Of a stretch of 54,811 nucleotides of DNA, positions 17,524 to 26,800 are shown piece after piece. How positions within the stretch are numbered: the stretch's first letter is position 1; each line of letters opens with the position of its first letter. This DNA is from Gammaproteobacteria bacterium 45_16_T64. GTDB lineage: Bacteria > Pseudomonadota > Gammaproteobacteria > Pseudomonadales > Ketobacteraceae. The DNA is taken from NCBI GenBank assembly GCA_002162955.1, contig MABD01000053.1:8420-63230 (forward strand), written 5' to 3'. The position numbers and the translations under genes were made by a program. The notes beneath the pieces were generated by a model, which searched no databases, was not told the DNA's origin, and worked only from the letters and a program-made list of their open reading frames with translations.

Positions 17524-18196
17524 TTCTGATACCACATCAGAATTTACAGAGGCGTCTCGAGAGAATTATATTCGGGACCCTCACAAGATCGAGCAAGAAT
17601 CCTTTCAACGGATTCGCCAGCTATCCGATCTCAGTGCATTTGATCAGGATCAAGCGCAAATCGCCATGCGCCTGATCCATACCTGCGGTGAACCCAGCAT
17701 TAGTTCTCGCATCAACATCAGCCACAGCGCTATCAAATCAGGCATTGCGGCCATTAACGCTAATGCCCCCGTTCTCTGTGATGTTGAAATGGTTAAACAT
17801 GGGCTTACCAAGCGCATGATTGAGCAAGAGGTACACTGTTTTCTTAACGATAGCCGCGTGCCAGATATTGCTAAAGCGGAAGGTGAAACCAGAACCATGG
17901 CAGCCTTACGTTTTTGGGAACCTCTTGTAGAGGGTTCCATTGTGCTTATTGGTAACGCACCCACCGCGCTATTTCGTTTGATGGAAATGATTGAGAATGG
18001 CTCACCTAAGCCAGCGTTGATTATTGGTATACCTGTAGGCTTTGTCGGGGCAGCAGAATCAAAAGATGCATTGATCACGTTTTGCCAACAGCACGATATC
18101 GCTTGCATCACCGTCACAGGTTATGTGGGTGGTAGTGCGATGACCGCCGCCGCATTTAATGCACTACTTAGGCTAAATAAAGGTATACGGTTTTAA
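17513..18196 (+). CDS. cobH: Precorrin-8X / cobalt-precorrin-8 methylmutase
   Basis: About 227 residues from the ATG at 17513; an upstream ATG at 17447 lies inside the His tail of cbiX and is unlikely. Landmarks are the RLIHTCGEP segment, DVEMVKHG, GNAPTALFRLMEMI and the GIPVGFVGAAESK loop of CobH/CbiC. It moves the C11 methyl group to C12 to give (cob)yrinate. It overlaps cbiX by 11 bases and touches cobL. Confidence 0.9.
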   Translation: MTTSSDTTSEFTEASRENYIRDPHKIEQESFQRIRQLSDLSAFDQDQAQIAMRLIHTCGEPSISSRINISHSAIKSGIAAINANAPVLCDVEMVKHGLTKRMIEQEVHCFLNDSRVPDIAKAEGETRTMAALRFWEPLVEGSIVLIGNAPTALFRLMEMIENGSPKPALIIGIPVGFVGAAESKDALITFCQQHDIACITVTGYVGGSAMTAAAFNALLRLNKGIRF

Positions 18197-19479
18197 TGAC
18201 GGTTCAGATTCAAGCATTACATATGGTGAGTTTAGGTGTGGGGGATACTCTCTCGCTGCCTGCTTCCGCGTTGCGTGCGATCGAACACGCCGATGTACTT
18301 CTTGGCGCTGAGCACCATTTTGACACCATCAAAGGCATTCCTACGCAGGCAGAGCAACACCTGTATGCATCGCCATTTTCCACGGTAAAAGATCAGCTGC
18401 TCTCCTTTAGCGGAAACGTGGTTATCTTGGCCTCTGGTGACGGCTTGTTTTTTGGTATTGGTCAGTGGATGGGTAAACACTTTTCCGAGCTAACACCGGT
18501 ATTTCACCCAAATGTCTCCAGTATTCAGGCTGCCTGTCATCTGATTGGCAAGCCTTGGCAACACTTAACGGTGCTATCCGCGCACGGCCGCCCCCTGGCG
18601 AATATCTGTAGCGAACTGCAAAACAACCAGCTCTACGGCGTTTTTACTGACCAACAAAGCCAACCGCAAGACATTGCGGCGTTACTTGACCGCAATGGGT
18701 TTGAAGATTCGAGCCTATGGGTGTGCGAAGCTATCGGCACACCACAGCAACACGTGACTCAGTACAGTGTTGCGCAACTGTGTGATATCAGCGCGCAAGA
18801 GACAGCACTGTCGGTTAACCCGTTGCATGTAACGATTATCGAAACCGCTGGGCGTGGCAACAAATTGCCAGAATTTCCCGGCATTCCCGATACCTGGTTT
18901 TCTACCGATGGGGAAAGCAAAGGATCAGGGCTGCTAACCAAACGTGAAGTTAGAATCAATATTCTGAGCCTATTACAACCCACCGCAAATGATGTTGGCT
19001 GGGATATCGGCGCAGGCTGTGGTGGCGTGGCCGTTGAATGGGCACGCTGGAACGCTAAAGGTAGCGTTTATGCCGTGGAATACCATGAGAAACGCCTACC
19101 TCATCTACGTGAAAACCAACAACGATTTGGCGTGGGGAATAATCTACGCATTATCGAAGGCAAAGCGCCTGACGCATTGCATGATCTACCGCCACCCAAT
19201 AAAATCTTTGTTGGCGGTAGTGGCGGCTCCCTCGACGCTATCCTAGCCACCTGCTGGGATCAACTGCTTGCGAATGGCACGCTTGTAATCGCCTGTGTCA
19301 CCGAGAATAACAAAGCCCGCAGTTTACGCTTTCTGGAAACCTTATCCGCAGACAGCTATTCCGTGCAGGTATCGCAATTATCGGTATCCCGAGGGGACAG
19401 CATTGCCAATCAACTTATCTTGCGTCCACTGCTACCGGTGTTACTGATAGCCTTGACCAAAACCGATCGATCGAGTTAA
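18196..19479 (+). CDS. cobL: Precorrin-6Y C5,15-methyltransferase (CbiE-CbiT fusion)
   Basis: 427 residues. The N-terminal ~210 form a tetrapyrrole methylase (VSLGVGDTLSLPASALRAIE; LASGDGLFFGIG). The C-terminal ~200 form a CbiT-type methyltransferase with WDIGAGCGGVAVEWA and VGGSGGSLDAIL. As a fusion it methylates C5 and C15 and decarboxylates the acetate side chain. Start and stop abut the neighbouring genes. Confidence 0.92.
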   Translation: MTVQIQALHMVSLGVGDTLSLPASALRAIEHADVLLGAEHHFDTIKGIPTQAEQHLYASPFSTVKDQLLSFSGNVVILASGDGLFFGIGQWMGKHFSELTPVFHPNVSSIQAACHLIGKPWQHLTVLSAHGRPLANICSELQNNQLYGVFTDQQSQPQDIAALLDRNGFEDSSLWVCEAIGTPQQHVTQYSVAQLCDISAQETALSVNPLHVTIIETAGRGNKLPEFPGIPDTWFSTDGESKGSGLLTKREVRINILSLLQPTANDVGWDIGAGCGGVAVEWARWNAKGSVYAVEYHEKRLPHLRENQQRFGVGNNLRIIEGKAPDALHDLPPPNKIFVGGSGGSLDAILATCWDQLLANGTLVIACVTENNKARSLRFLETLSADSYSVQVSQLSVSRGDSIANQLILRPLLPVLLIALTKTDRSS

Positions 19480-19485
19480 CCCTGA

Positions 19486-20250
19486 ATGAACCCAAGCAAT
19501 ACAATAGACAGCGCTTTTTACGGCGTCGGCGTTGGTCCTGGTGATCCAGAGCTAATCACCCTTAAAGCCGCAAGAATAATTCAACAGGCAGACGTTGTTG
19601 CTTATGTCACCAATACCGAGGGACATTCACTCGCGAAAACTATCGCATCCACTGTGTTAGATAATTCAAAGCCATCACAAGTACTATTACCTGTCCCTTT
19701 TGCCATGTCAAAAGACAGGAACAAGATCAATAGTGCTTACGACACTGCCGCAATTGATATTCAGCAACACCTCACTGAAGGGCGCAGTGTTGCCTTTCTC
19801 TGTGAAGGTGACCCGCTATTTTTCGGTTCCTTTATTTATCTAATGGATCGTATTCGAACTGACTATAGATCCAACAACACATCCAACAACAATTGCATCG
19901 TGATACCTGGCATTACCTCTATCAATGCGGCCAGCGCTCAACTAACGACACCATTAACGGTATTAACGGAAGATATGGCGGTAGTGTCCTCTCGTTCAAG
20001 TGACGAAAAAATTGTCGACACGTTAAACCACTACGATACCGTTGCAATTCTTAAGGCAGGGCCTCAAATGCCTCGTCTCGCGTCGCTTTTAGACACGGCT
20101 GGACGCAGCGGCGAATGCCAATATATTGAATATGCTACCCACAGCAATCAACGTATCGTTCAAGACATTAGCAATATCGAGGGTACCAAAGGCCCCTACT
20201 TTTCTTTGCTACTGATCACCCGCAGCACAAGGGAATTTCGTTGTGACTAA
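19486..20250 (+). CDS. cobI: Precorrin-2 C20-methyltransferase
   Basis: 254 residues of the tetrapyrrole methylase family: FYGVGVGPGDPELITLKA at the start, CEGDPLFFGSFIYL as the SAM loop and VIPGITSINAA. The sequence order and the C-terminal IEYATH match CobI/CbiL. It makes (cobalt-)precorrin-3. It overlaps cbiG by eight bases. Confidence 0.9.
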   Translation: MNPSNTIDSAFYGVGVGPGDPELITLKAARIIQQADVVAYVTNTEGHSLAKTIASTVLDNSKPSQVLLPVPFAMSKDRNKINSAYDTAAIDIQQHLTEGRSVAFLCEGDPLFFGSFIYLMDRIRTDYRSNNTSNNNCIVIPGITSINAASAQLTTPLTVLTEDMAVVSSRSSDEKIVDTLNHYDTVAILKAGPQMPRLASLLDTAGRSGECQYIEYATHSNQRIVQDISNIEGTKGPYFSLLLITRSTREFRCD

Positions 20251-21097
20251 CCCCACTGAAACTAATTCCACAACGCCTGGGGCGCGCCCTTCTCTTCAAG
20301 CTTCAGTGGTCATTATATCGCTGACTGACGAAGGCAAAGCGGTAGCAGAAAAAATATTACATTCCGGCCTACGTTTACCGGATCAAACGGTACATCATCA
20401 TAAGCCCAAACCGTTTACTGACGTAGTCACTCATGCCTTTCAAGCAGGCAGCCGCTTAATATTTATTTGCTCCACCGGCATCGTCATCCGCACATTAGCC
20501 CCTGTACTTGCTGGCAAGACCAAAGACCCCGCGGTATTGGTTATCGACCAAGACTGTCAGCATGTGATCTCGTTGTTATCCGGCCATGAAGGCGGCGCTA
20601 ACCAATGGGCCCGTGATGTTGCACTTGCCCTAAACGCCACCCCAGTGATCACCAGCGCAGAAAACTATCTACGCCCGGTGTACACCCTTGGCTTAGGTTG
20701 TGACAGAGGCTGTCCCAAAGACATTATTGAACAACTAGTCGACGAATGCCTAAGCCAAGTGGCACTAAAGTATCCCGATTTTTTGCGTGACGACTTACGT
20801 GACAACATTGCCCATATCGCGAGTATTGATTTAAAAGCCGACGAAGTGGGTTTGCTTCAGTACTGTGAAGAACAACAGAATTCCTTGCAGGTATTTCCCG
20901 CCAGTCAATTACGAACGGTCGAAGACCAACTCAGTTACAAATCAGAGATCGTATTTAAAGAAGTTGGTTGTTACGGTGTCGCCGAAGCGGCAGCGCTATT
21001 GGCAGCCAGCGCAAGCACGGGAAAACCGGCAGAACTTGTATTAGAAAAACAGAAATCCAAAAGAGCAACGTGCGCTGTTGCCAGAAGTTATCAGTAG
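20243..21097 (+). CDS. cbiG: Cobalt-precorrin-5A hydrolase
   Basis: 284 residues from a GTG. The N-terminal CbiG domain shows CSTGIVIRTLAP and VISLLSGHEGGAN. It is joined with little linker to a CobE/CbiG C-terminal domain beginning TLGLGCDRGCP. The mid domain of longer CbiG proteins appears shortened or missing. CbiG opens the lactone and releases acetaldehyde in the early-cobalt route. It overlaps cobI and cobJ. Confidence 0.88.
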   Translation: MTNPTETNSTTPGARPSLQASVVIISLTDEGKAVAEKILHSGLRLPDQTVHHHKPKPFTDVVTHAFQAGSRLIFICSTGIVIRTLAPVLAGKTKDPAVLVIDQDCQHVISLLSGHEGGANQWARDVALALNATPVITSAENYLRPVYTLGLGCDRGCPKDIIEQLVDECLSQVALKYPDFLRDDLRDNIAHIASIDLKADEVGLLQYCEEQQNSLQVFPASQLRTVEDQLSYKSEIVFKEVGCYGVAEAAALLAASASTGKPAELVLEKQKSKRATCAVARSYQ

Positions 21098-21107
21098 AGG
21101 TATAGAC

Positions 21108-21872
21108 TTGAGTAAATTATATGTAATCGGTACCGGCCCCGGTGACCTACAGTGGTTAACCCCCGCCGCCAAACAAGCCATCGAGAATTCATCGGATCTT
21201 GTCGCTTATGGTCTGTACCTAGAGTTATTGGGTGAACTTACCGAAGGTAAGCAATGCCACGAGCAGGCCCTCGGGGAAGAAATTCAACGTGCAAAAAATG
21301 CATTAGATATCGCTGCTTCGGGCAACACCACCAGCCTTATTTCCAGTGGTGACATCGGCATTTTTGCCATGGCGACCTTAGTGTTTGAATTGCTCGACAA
21401 ACAACCCTGCGCCGAATGGCACAATGTCGACATCGAAGTGCTACCGGGTATCTCTGCTATGCAAGCCGCCGCTAGCCGTGTTGGTGCGCCCCTAGGTCAT
21501 GATTTCTGTGCTATATCATTATCTGATTTGTTAACACCCTGGGAAACCATCGAAAAGCGCATTACCTGTGCCGCCGAAGGCGACTTTGTCATCTCCTTCT
21601 ACAACCCTGTATCGAAGAAACGCGATTGGCAACTAGGTAAAGCAAAAGACATAATCCTGACAAGTCGACCCGCAACCACGCCAGTGATTCTAGGGCGCAA
21701 TCTAACACGGGAAACTGAAGCCATCACCATCACCACATTGGGTGAGCTAGATCCAACACACGTGGATATGCTAACCCTTGTCATGATTGGCAATAGCGAA
21801 AGCAGAGTGGTTAACACCCCATCCAAGCAGTGGGTCTATACTCCCCGCGGTTACAGTAAAAAACTCAGCTAA
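21108..21872 (+). CDS. cobJ: Precorrin-3B C17-methyltransferase (ring contraction)
   Basis: About 254 residues from a TTG at 21108, chosen because AGAGG lies eight bases before it and the protein then opens LSKLYVIGTGPGDLQWLTPAA. A TTG at 21078 would overlap cbiG by 20 bases. Further landmarks are ISSGDIGIFAMA, VLPGISAMQAA and SFYNPVSKKRDWQ, the usual CobJ/CbiH features. It methylates C17 and contracts the ring. Confidence 0.9.
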   Translation: MSKLYVIGTGPGDLQWLTPAAKQAIENSSDLVAYGLYLELLGELTEGKQCHEQALGEEIQRAKNALDIAASGNTTSLISSGDIGIFAMATLVFELLDKQPCAEWHNVDIEVLPGISAMQAAASRVGAPLGHDFCAISLSDLLTPWETIEKRITCAAEGDFVISFYNPVSKKRDWQLGKAKDIILTSRPATTPVILGRNLTRETEAITITTLGELDPTHVDMLTLVMIGNSESRVVNTPSKQWVYTPRGYSKKLS

Positions 21873-21883
21873 GAGGCCTCCCT

Positions 21884-22687
21884 ATGAAAGTCTATTTTAT
21901 TGGTGCGGGTCCTGGCGACCCAGATCTCATTACGGTAAAAGCTAAACGCCTGATCGAGCAAAGCCAAGTAATTCTGTATGCAGGATCATTAGTGCCTGAA
22001 GAAATCCTTGCAGATGCACCCAGTACCGCAAAGATACTGGATACTGCATCGATGAGCCTTCCTGAAATTATTGAGGAAATTAAACTCGCAGCGGCTGACG
22101 GACTGGACGTTGCACGGGTTCATTCAGGCGACCCTTCGATTTACGGTGCAATTGGTGAGCAGATTCGCCAGTTAGATGAATTGAATATCGAATACGAAGT
22201 GATCCCAGGGGTTACCGCAACCAGCGCTTCCGCGGCATGGTTAAACAGCGAGCTAACACTCTCCGGTGTATCACAAACCGTAATAATGACACGCTACGCC
22301 GGTAAAACGCCGATGCCAGAGCGTGAAAGCCTAAAAGAGCTGGCGTCTCACGGCGCAACCTTGGTTATTCACTTGGGGGTGACGCGCATCCACAAGATCG
22401 TCGATGACCTTATTCCTTTTTATGGCAAAGAATGCCCCGTTGCCGTGTGTTACCGCACCAGCTGGCCCGATGCCGACAAAGTGGAAGGTACACTGGAAAC
22501 CATCGTTGATTTAGTACGGGAGAAAAAATTCACCCGCACCTCACTAATTATTGTGGGGCACGTATTAAAACCAGAGTCATTTAACGATTCATGGTTATAT
22601 AACGAAGACAAAGCACACGTCTATCGGCCCAAAGTAAAACCAGAAACACCTCGTACCGTTAAACGCCCGAAGACCCTATCGGAATAA
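21884..22687 (+). CDS. cobM: Precorrin-4 C11-methyltransferase
   Basis: 267 residues: VYFIGAGPGDPDLITVKA, YAGSLVPEEIL, RVHSGDPSIYGAIGEQ and VIPGVTATSASAA are CobM/CbiF landmarks. It methylates C11 to give (cobalt-)precorrin-5. A GAGG ribosome site precedes the ATG in the 11-bp gap after cobJ. Confidence 0.92.
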   Translation: MKVYFIGAGPGDPDLITVKAKRLIEQSQVILYAGSLVPEEILADAPSTAKILDTASMSLPEIIEEIKLAAADGLDVARVHSGDPSIYGAIGEQIRQLDELNIEYEVIPGVTATSASAAWLNSELTLSGVSQTVIMTRYAGKTPMPERESLKELASHGATLVIHLGVTRIHKIVDDLIPFYGKECPVAVCYRTSWPDADKVEGTLETIVDLVREKKFTRTSLIIVGHVLKPESFNDSWLYNEDKAHVYRPKVKPETPRTVKRPKTLSE

Positions 22688-22714
22688 CCATTGACGAATA
22701 AGGAACATGTTCAA

Positions 22715-23815
22715 ATGAGCGCAGCAGATTCAGTGAACCTAAATAAGATACCCGCTACGATTGTTACCGGTTTTTTGGGTAGCGGTAAAACCACCCTACT
22801 GTCTAATATTTTGAAGAACGCTAACGGCAAGCGTATCGCGGTTATTGTTAACGAATTCGGCGAGCTTGATATCGACGCTGATCTACTACGTACCTGTCCG
22901 CTAGATTGTGATGAAGAAGAAGCCTCCGAAGCGCAGGAAGAGACACAAAGTGGCGTCTACGAATTAGCCAATGGCTGCATCTGTTGCACCGTGGAAGAAG
23001 AATTCCTTCCTGTCATGAAAACCCTAGTCGAACGCAAAGACGAAATCGATTATATCCTTATCGAAACCAGCGGCCTTGCTTTACCTAAGCCCTTAGTACA
23101 AGCCTTCAACTGGCCGGGCATCAAAGCCCATTGTACCGTTGACTCGGTTATTACCGTCATTGACGGGCCTGCTGTTGCAGCCGGTCGCTTTGCTGATAGC
23201 CCAGAAAAAATCGAAGCCCTACGCTTAGCAGATGAAAACTTAGATCACGACCCGTCTCTTGAGGAGCTACTAGCAGACCAGCTTAGCGCCGCGGATCTCG
23301 TGGTTGTAACGAAAGCCGACTTGATCACTGAAGACAAACAGGACACTGTCCTCGATATAGTTAAATCCCGCGTAGACAGCAAAGTAAAGACCCTGCTTAT
23401 TGAGAACGGCGATATTGCCAGTGAACTCATCATGGGCCTTGAAAAAGCATCTGAGGACGGCATTGACCATATCCATACGCACCACGACCATCACCACGAT
23501 CACGGTGCGCATCACAAACATGCTCACGATGATTTTGACTCTTTTGTGGTTAAACTGGGTGAAGTCGATAACGCTAAGCTAGTAAAGGTACTCAATACCT
23601 TGATCGAAGAATTACCCATTTACCGCGCCAAAGGTTTTGCAGCTATTCCGGGTAAACCCATGCGCCGAGTAATTCAAGGTGTCGGCACTCGCATTGATCA
23701 ATACTTTGATCGTCTTTGGAAACCTGAAGAAGCACGTGAAACCAACATTGTAGTGATCGGTAAAGATCTTGATGAAAGCTACGTCAAAGATACGTTGGCC
23801 ACTGCCCAAGTCTAA
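22715..23815 (+). CDS. cobW: CobW-type GTPase metallochaperone
   Basis: About 366 residues from the ATG at 22715, which has AAGGAA eight bases upstream; a TTG at 22691 is less likely. The G-loop GFLGSGKTTLL, the metal motif GCICC of COG0523 proteins, ETSGLALPKP and a later TKADL are all visible. A His-rich stretch (THHDHHHDHGAHHKHAHDD, near residue 250) precedes the C-terminal domain. CobW is thought to supply cobalt for corrin metalation. It sits directly before cobN. Confidence 0.92.
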   Translation: MSAADSVNLNKIPATIVTGFLGSGKTTLLSNILKNANGKRIAVIVNEFGELDIDADLLRTCPLDCDEEEASEAQEETQSGVYELANGCICCTVEEEFLPVMKTLVERKDEIDYILIETSGLALPKPLVQAFNWPGIKAHCTVDSVITVIDGPAVAAGRFADSPEKIEALRLADENLDHDPSLEELLADQLSAADLVVVTKADLITEDKQDTVLDIVKSRVDSKVKTLLIENGDIASELIMGLEKASEDGIDHIHTHHDHHHDHGAHHKHAHDDFDSFVVKLGEVDNAKLVKVLNTLIEELPIYRAKGFAAIPGKPMRRVIQGVGTRIDQYFDRLWKPEEARETNIVVIGKDLDESYVKDTLATAQV

Positions 23816-23830
23816 AAAGAGTCTAAAAAG
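23809..23830 (+). repeat. 11-bp perfect tandem repeat at the cobW-cobN junction
   Basis: AGTCTAAAAAG occurs twice without a gap. The first copy contains the cobW stop; the second provides part of the cobN ribosome site (AAGGA). It looks like a recent slippage duplication that moved the stop and start apart by 11 bases. Confidence 0.8.
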
Positions 23831-23838
23831 GACACACA

Positions 23839-26800
23839 ATGCATTTACTCGCGGCTAAGCCTGGTGGTTTCTCTGACGAAGAAGGAATTATTGATCTGCA
23901 ACAATCACCTGCAGATGTGATTATTCTCACCGCTCAAGATACCCTGATTAATATTTTAGCTGACACCGCGAGTAAGCGTAAAGACGACCCCAAGGACGGG
24001 GACTTTACATTACGCTTAGCCAATATTCTTCATCTCACCAAACCTGCCGCGTTCGATTTATATTATGAAAGCGTGCTCAAACACGCAAAAGTCATTATCG
24101 TCTCATTATTAGGTGGGGAGAATTACTGGCCCTATGGCGTAGAACAGCTCCGTCTTCATGCCGATATGTCTGATTGCACCGTCATTTTTGTACCAGGCGA
24201 TGATGCCATCGACAAACAATTGATGGAATACTCCACAGCAGCACTAGAGGTTACCCATGATTTGTGGCGTTATCTGCGCGAAGCTGGCCGCTCCAACATT
24301 ATAAATTTCTATCGCTGCATTGATGCTCATTGGTTTGGTAGCAAAGAAGGTAGTAAAGAAACACTTGAAGCACCGGTGGCTATCCCTAACGCTCTACTGC
24401 ACGATGCAGAACTTGGTACCATCTCACTGGCACAGTGGAAAAAAAAGCACCAAGACAATCAGCAGGTCGTCGCGTTACTGTTCTACAAGAGCCATTTACA
24501 AAGTGGAAATACCGAGGCGTTTGAAGCCTTCGCTGATACATTGGCTTCCATTGGATTAGCGCCCATTACCATTGTCATCAACAGCCTCAAAGACAACAGT
24601 ACGCTAGAAACCGTCTCCTTGATACTGCAACAAAGCGCTGCACAGCTGGTCATCAACACCACCGGATTTTCAGTACGCTCACAAGAAAATGCCTCACTAA
24701 GCTCACTACCCACCGCAGACTGCGAGCCTTATCACGGTGACTTGCCCATCATTCAGGCCATTGCCGCTAGCTCATCCAAAGATGACTGGCTTGAATACGA
24801 TCAAGGGCTTAGAGCACGGGACGTTGCGATGAATATCGCACTACCGGAATTAGACGGTCGCATCATTAGTCGAGCCATCACGTTTAAAGAAAGCAAAGCG
24901 TTTTCTGAAACCTGCGAAGTCGAACAAGTCGTATATTCGCTACACTATGAGCGTGCCTTATTCGTCGCCCAACTGGCACAAGGCTGGATAACACTTCGCC
25001 TAAAAGACAATCAACATAAACGCATCGCCCTGATATTAGCCAACTACCCCACCAAAGAAGGCCGTATCGGTAACGGCGTCGGGTTAGATACCCCCGCCTC
25101 TGTCATCCGTATTTTGCAGTCGATGAAAGAACACGATTATTCCATCGACAATATCCCAAGCTCCGGCGATGCCCTGATCAAACGACTACTTGAAAGCGTG
25201 ACGAATGACTTAGACACCTTATCACTTCGGCCCTGCAACCAGAGCATCGCCGTTGATGAGTACCTGCGGTTCTTTCATACATTGCCGCAACCTAATCAAG
25301 ACGCCGTCATCGAGCGTTGGGGACAGCCACAGCAATCCCCCAAATACCGCGCGGGTCGTTTAATGGTATCCGGTATACGTTTAGGCGATGTATTTGTCGG
25401 CATTCAACCGGCCCGTGGGTATAACATTGATGCCGCCGCCTCTTATCACGATCCAGATCTTGTTCCTCCCCATGATTACTTGGCCTTTTATTACTGGCTA
25501 CGTAAAGAGTTTAAGGTCGATGCTGTCAGTCATATTGGCAAACACGGCAACCTTGAATGGCTACCCGGCAAAGGTATTGCACTGAGTGAATCCTGCTGGC
25601 CAGACGCCATTTTTGGCCCCATGCCCCACTTATACCCTTTTATCGTTAACGATCCCGGTGAAGGCGCCCAGGCTAAGCGACGCATCCAAGCAGTCATCAT
25701 TGACCATTTGATGCCACCGATGGCACGTGCAGAAACTTACGGCGATTTAGTTGAACTAGAAAATCTCGTCGACGAGTTCTACCAAGCATTAGGACTAGAT
25801 CCGCAACGAGAGTTATTTCTTCGCGACAAAATTCTTACCTGTTTGCGCAACAGCGAAATTCTCAAAGAGTTGCCATCCTACCACTCTACAGAAAAAGACA
25901 GCGAAGACACTGAGGTATCCGAAGTATTACTGGGTGAGCTAGACGCGTACCTATGTGAATTAAAAGAAGCACAAATCAGAAATGGCTTACACCGCTTTGG
26001 TTTATTACCCAAAGACAACGAATGGGATGAAACGCTATTATCCCTATTGCGCCTGCCCCGTGGCCAAGAGCCTAATGATCAAGGATTATTGCACGCATTA
26101 TCGTTAGATCTACGCCTATACAATCACGAGCAAGCGTTTGACCCGTTAGGTCTAGACCCCGCAAGACAGTGGACCGGAGAGAAGCCTGCCTTATTACAAG
26201 ACCTCCCCCAGTTAGCCGATAGCCATTGGCGCAATGAGGCAGATACACGAGAACGACTCGAACACCTGGCGTTACAACTCATCACAACACACCTATGCGA
26301 AGATAAAACACAACGCGTTAGCCTATCGCGAATGGACAATGCAACACTGCCAATCACACACCAATTATTACTGACCGTAGAGTCCACCCTACTACCGGCA
26401 TTTGAATCCTGCGGGCCCAACGAACTTAACAGCATGCTCGATGGCTTTGCAGGCAAATTCGTACAACCAGGCCCTAGTGGCGCACCTACACGGGGGCGAC
26501 TTGACGTATTGCCCACAGGGAGAAACTTCTTCTCAGTCGATAATCGATCCATACCCACTCCCGCTGCGTGTGAGTTAGGCAAAAAGTCCGCCGCAGAGTT
26601 AATTGATCGCCACCTGCAAGAGCATGGCGAATACCCAACACAACTTGGCCTATCCGTATGGGGTACGTCTACCATGCGCACCGGTGGCGATGACATCGCC
26701 CAGGCCTTCGCATTAATGGGTATAGAGCTCGTCAGATCCCCTGGAACCAACCGTGTTGCCGACTTTCACATTACCCCTAGCTTCCTAATGAACCACCCTA

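Noticed and set aside
17650-18117. Minus-strand open frame of 155 codons
   Set aside because: It is opposite cobH, which has clear family motifs.
26124-26750. Minus-strand open frame of 208 codons
   Set aside because: It lies wholly opposite cobN, has low-complexity Ser/Arg composition and no ribosome site.
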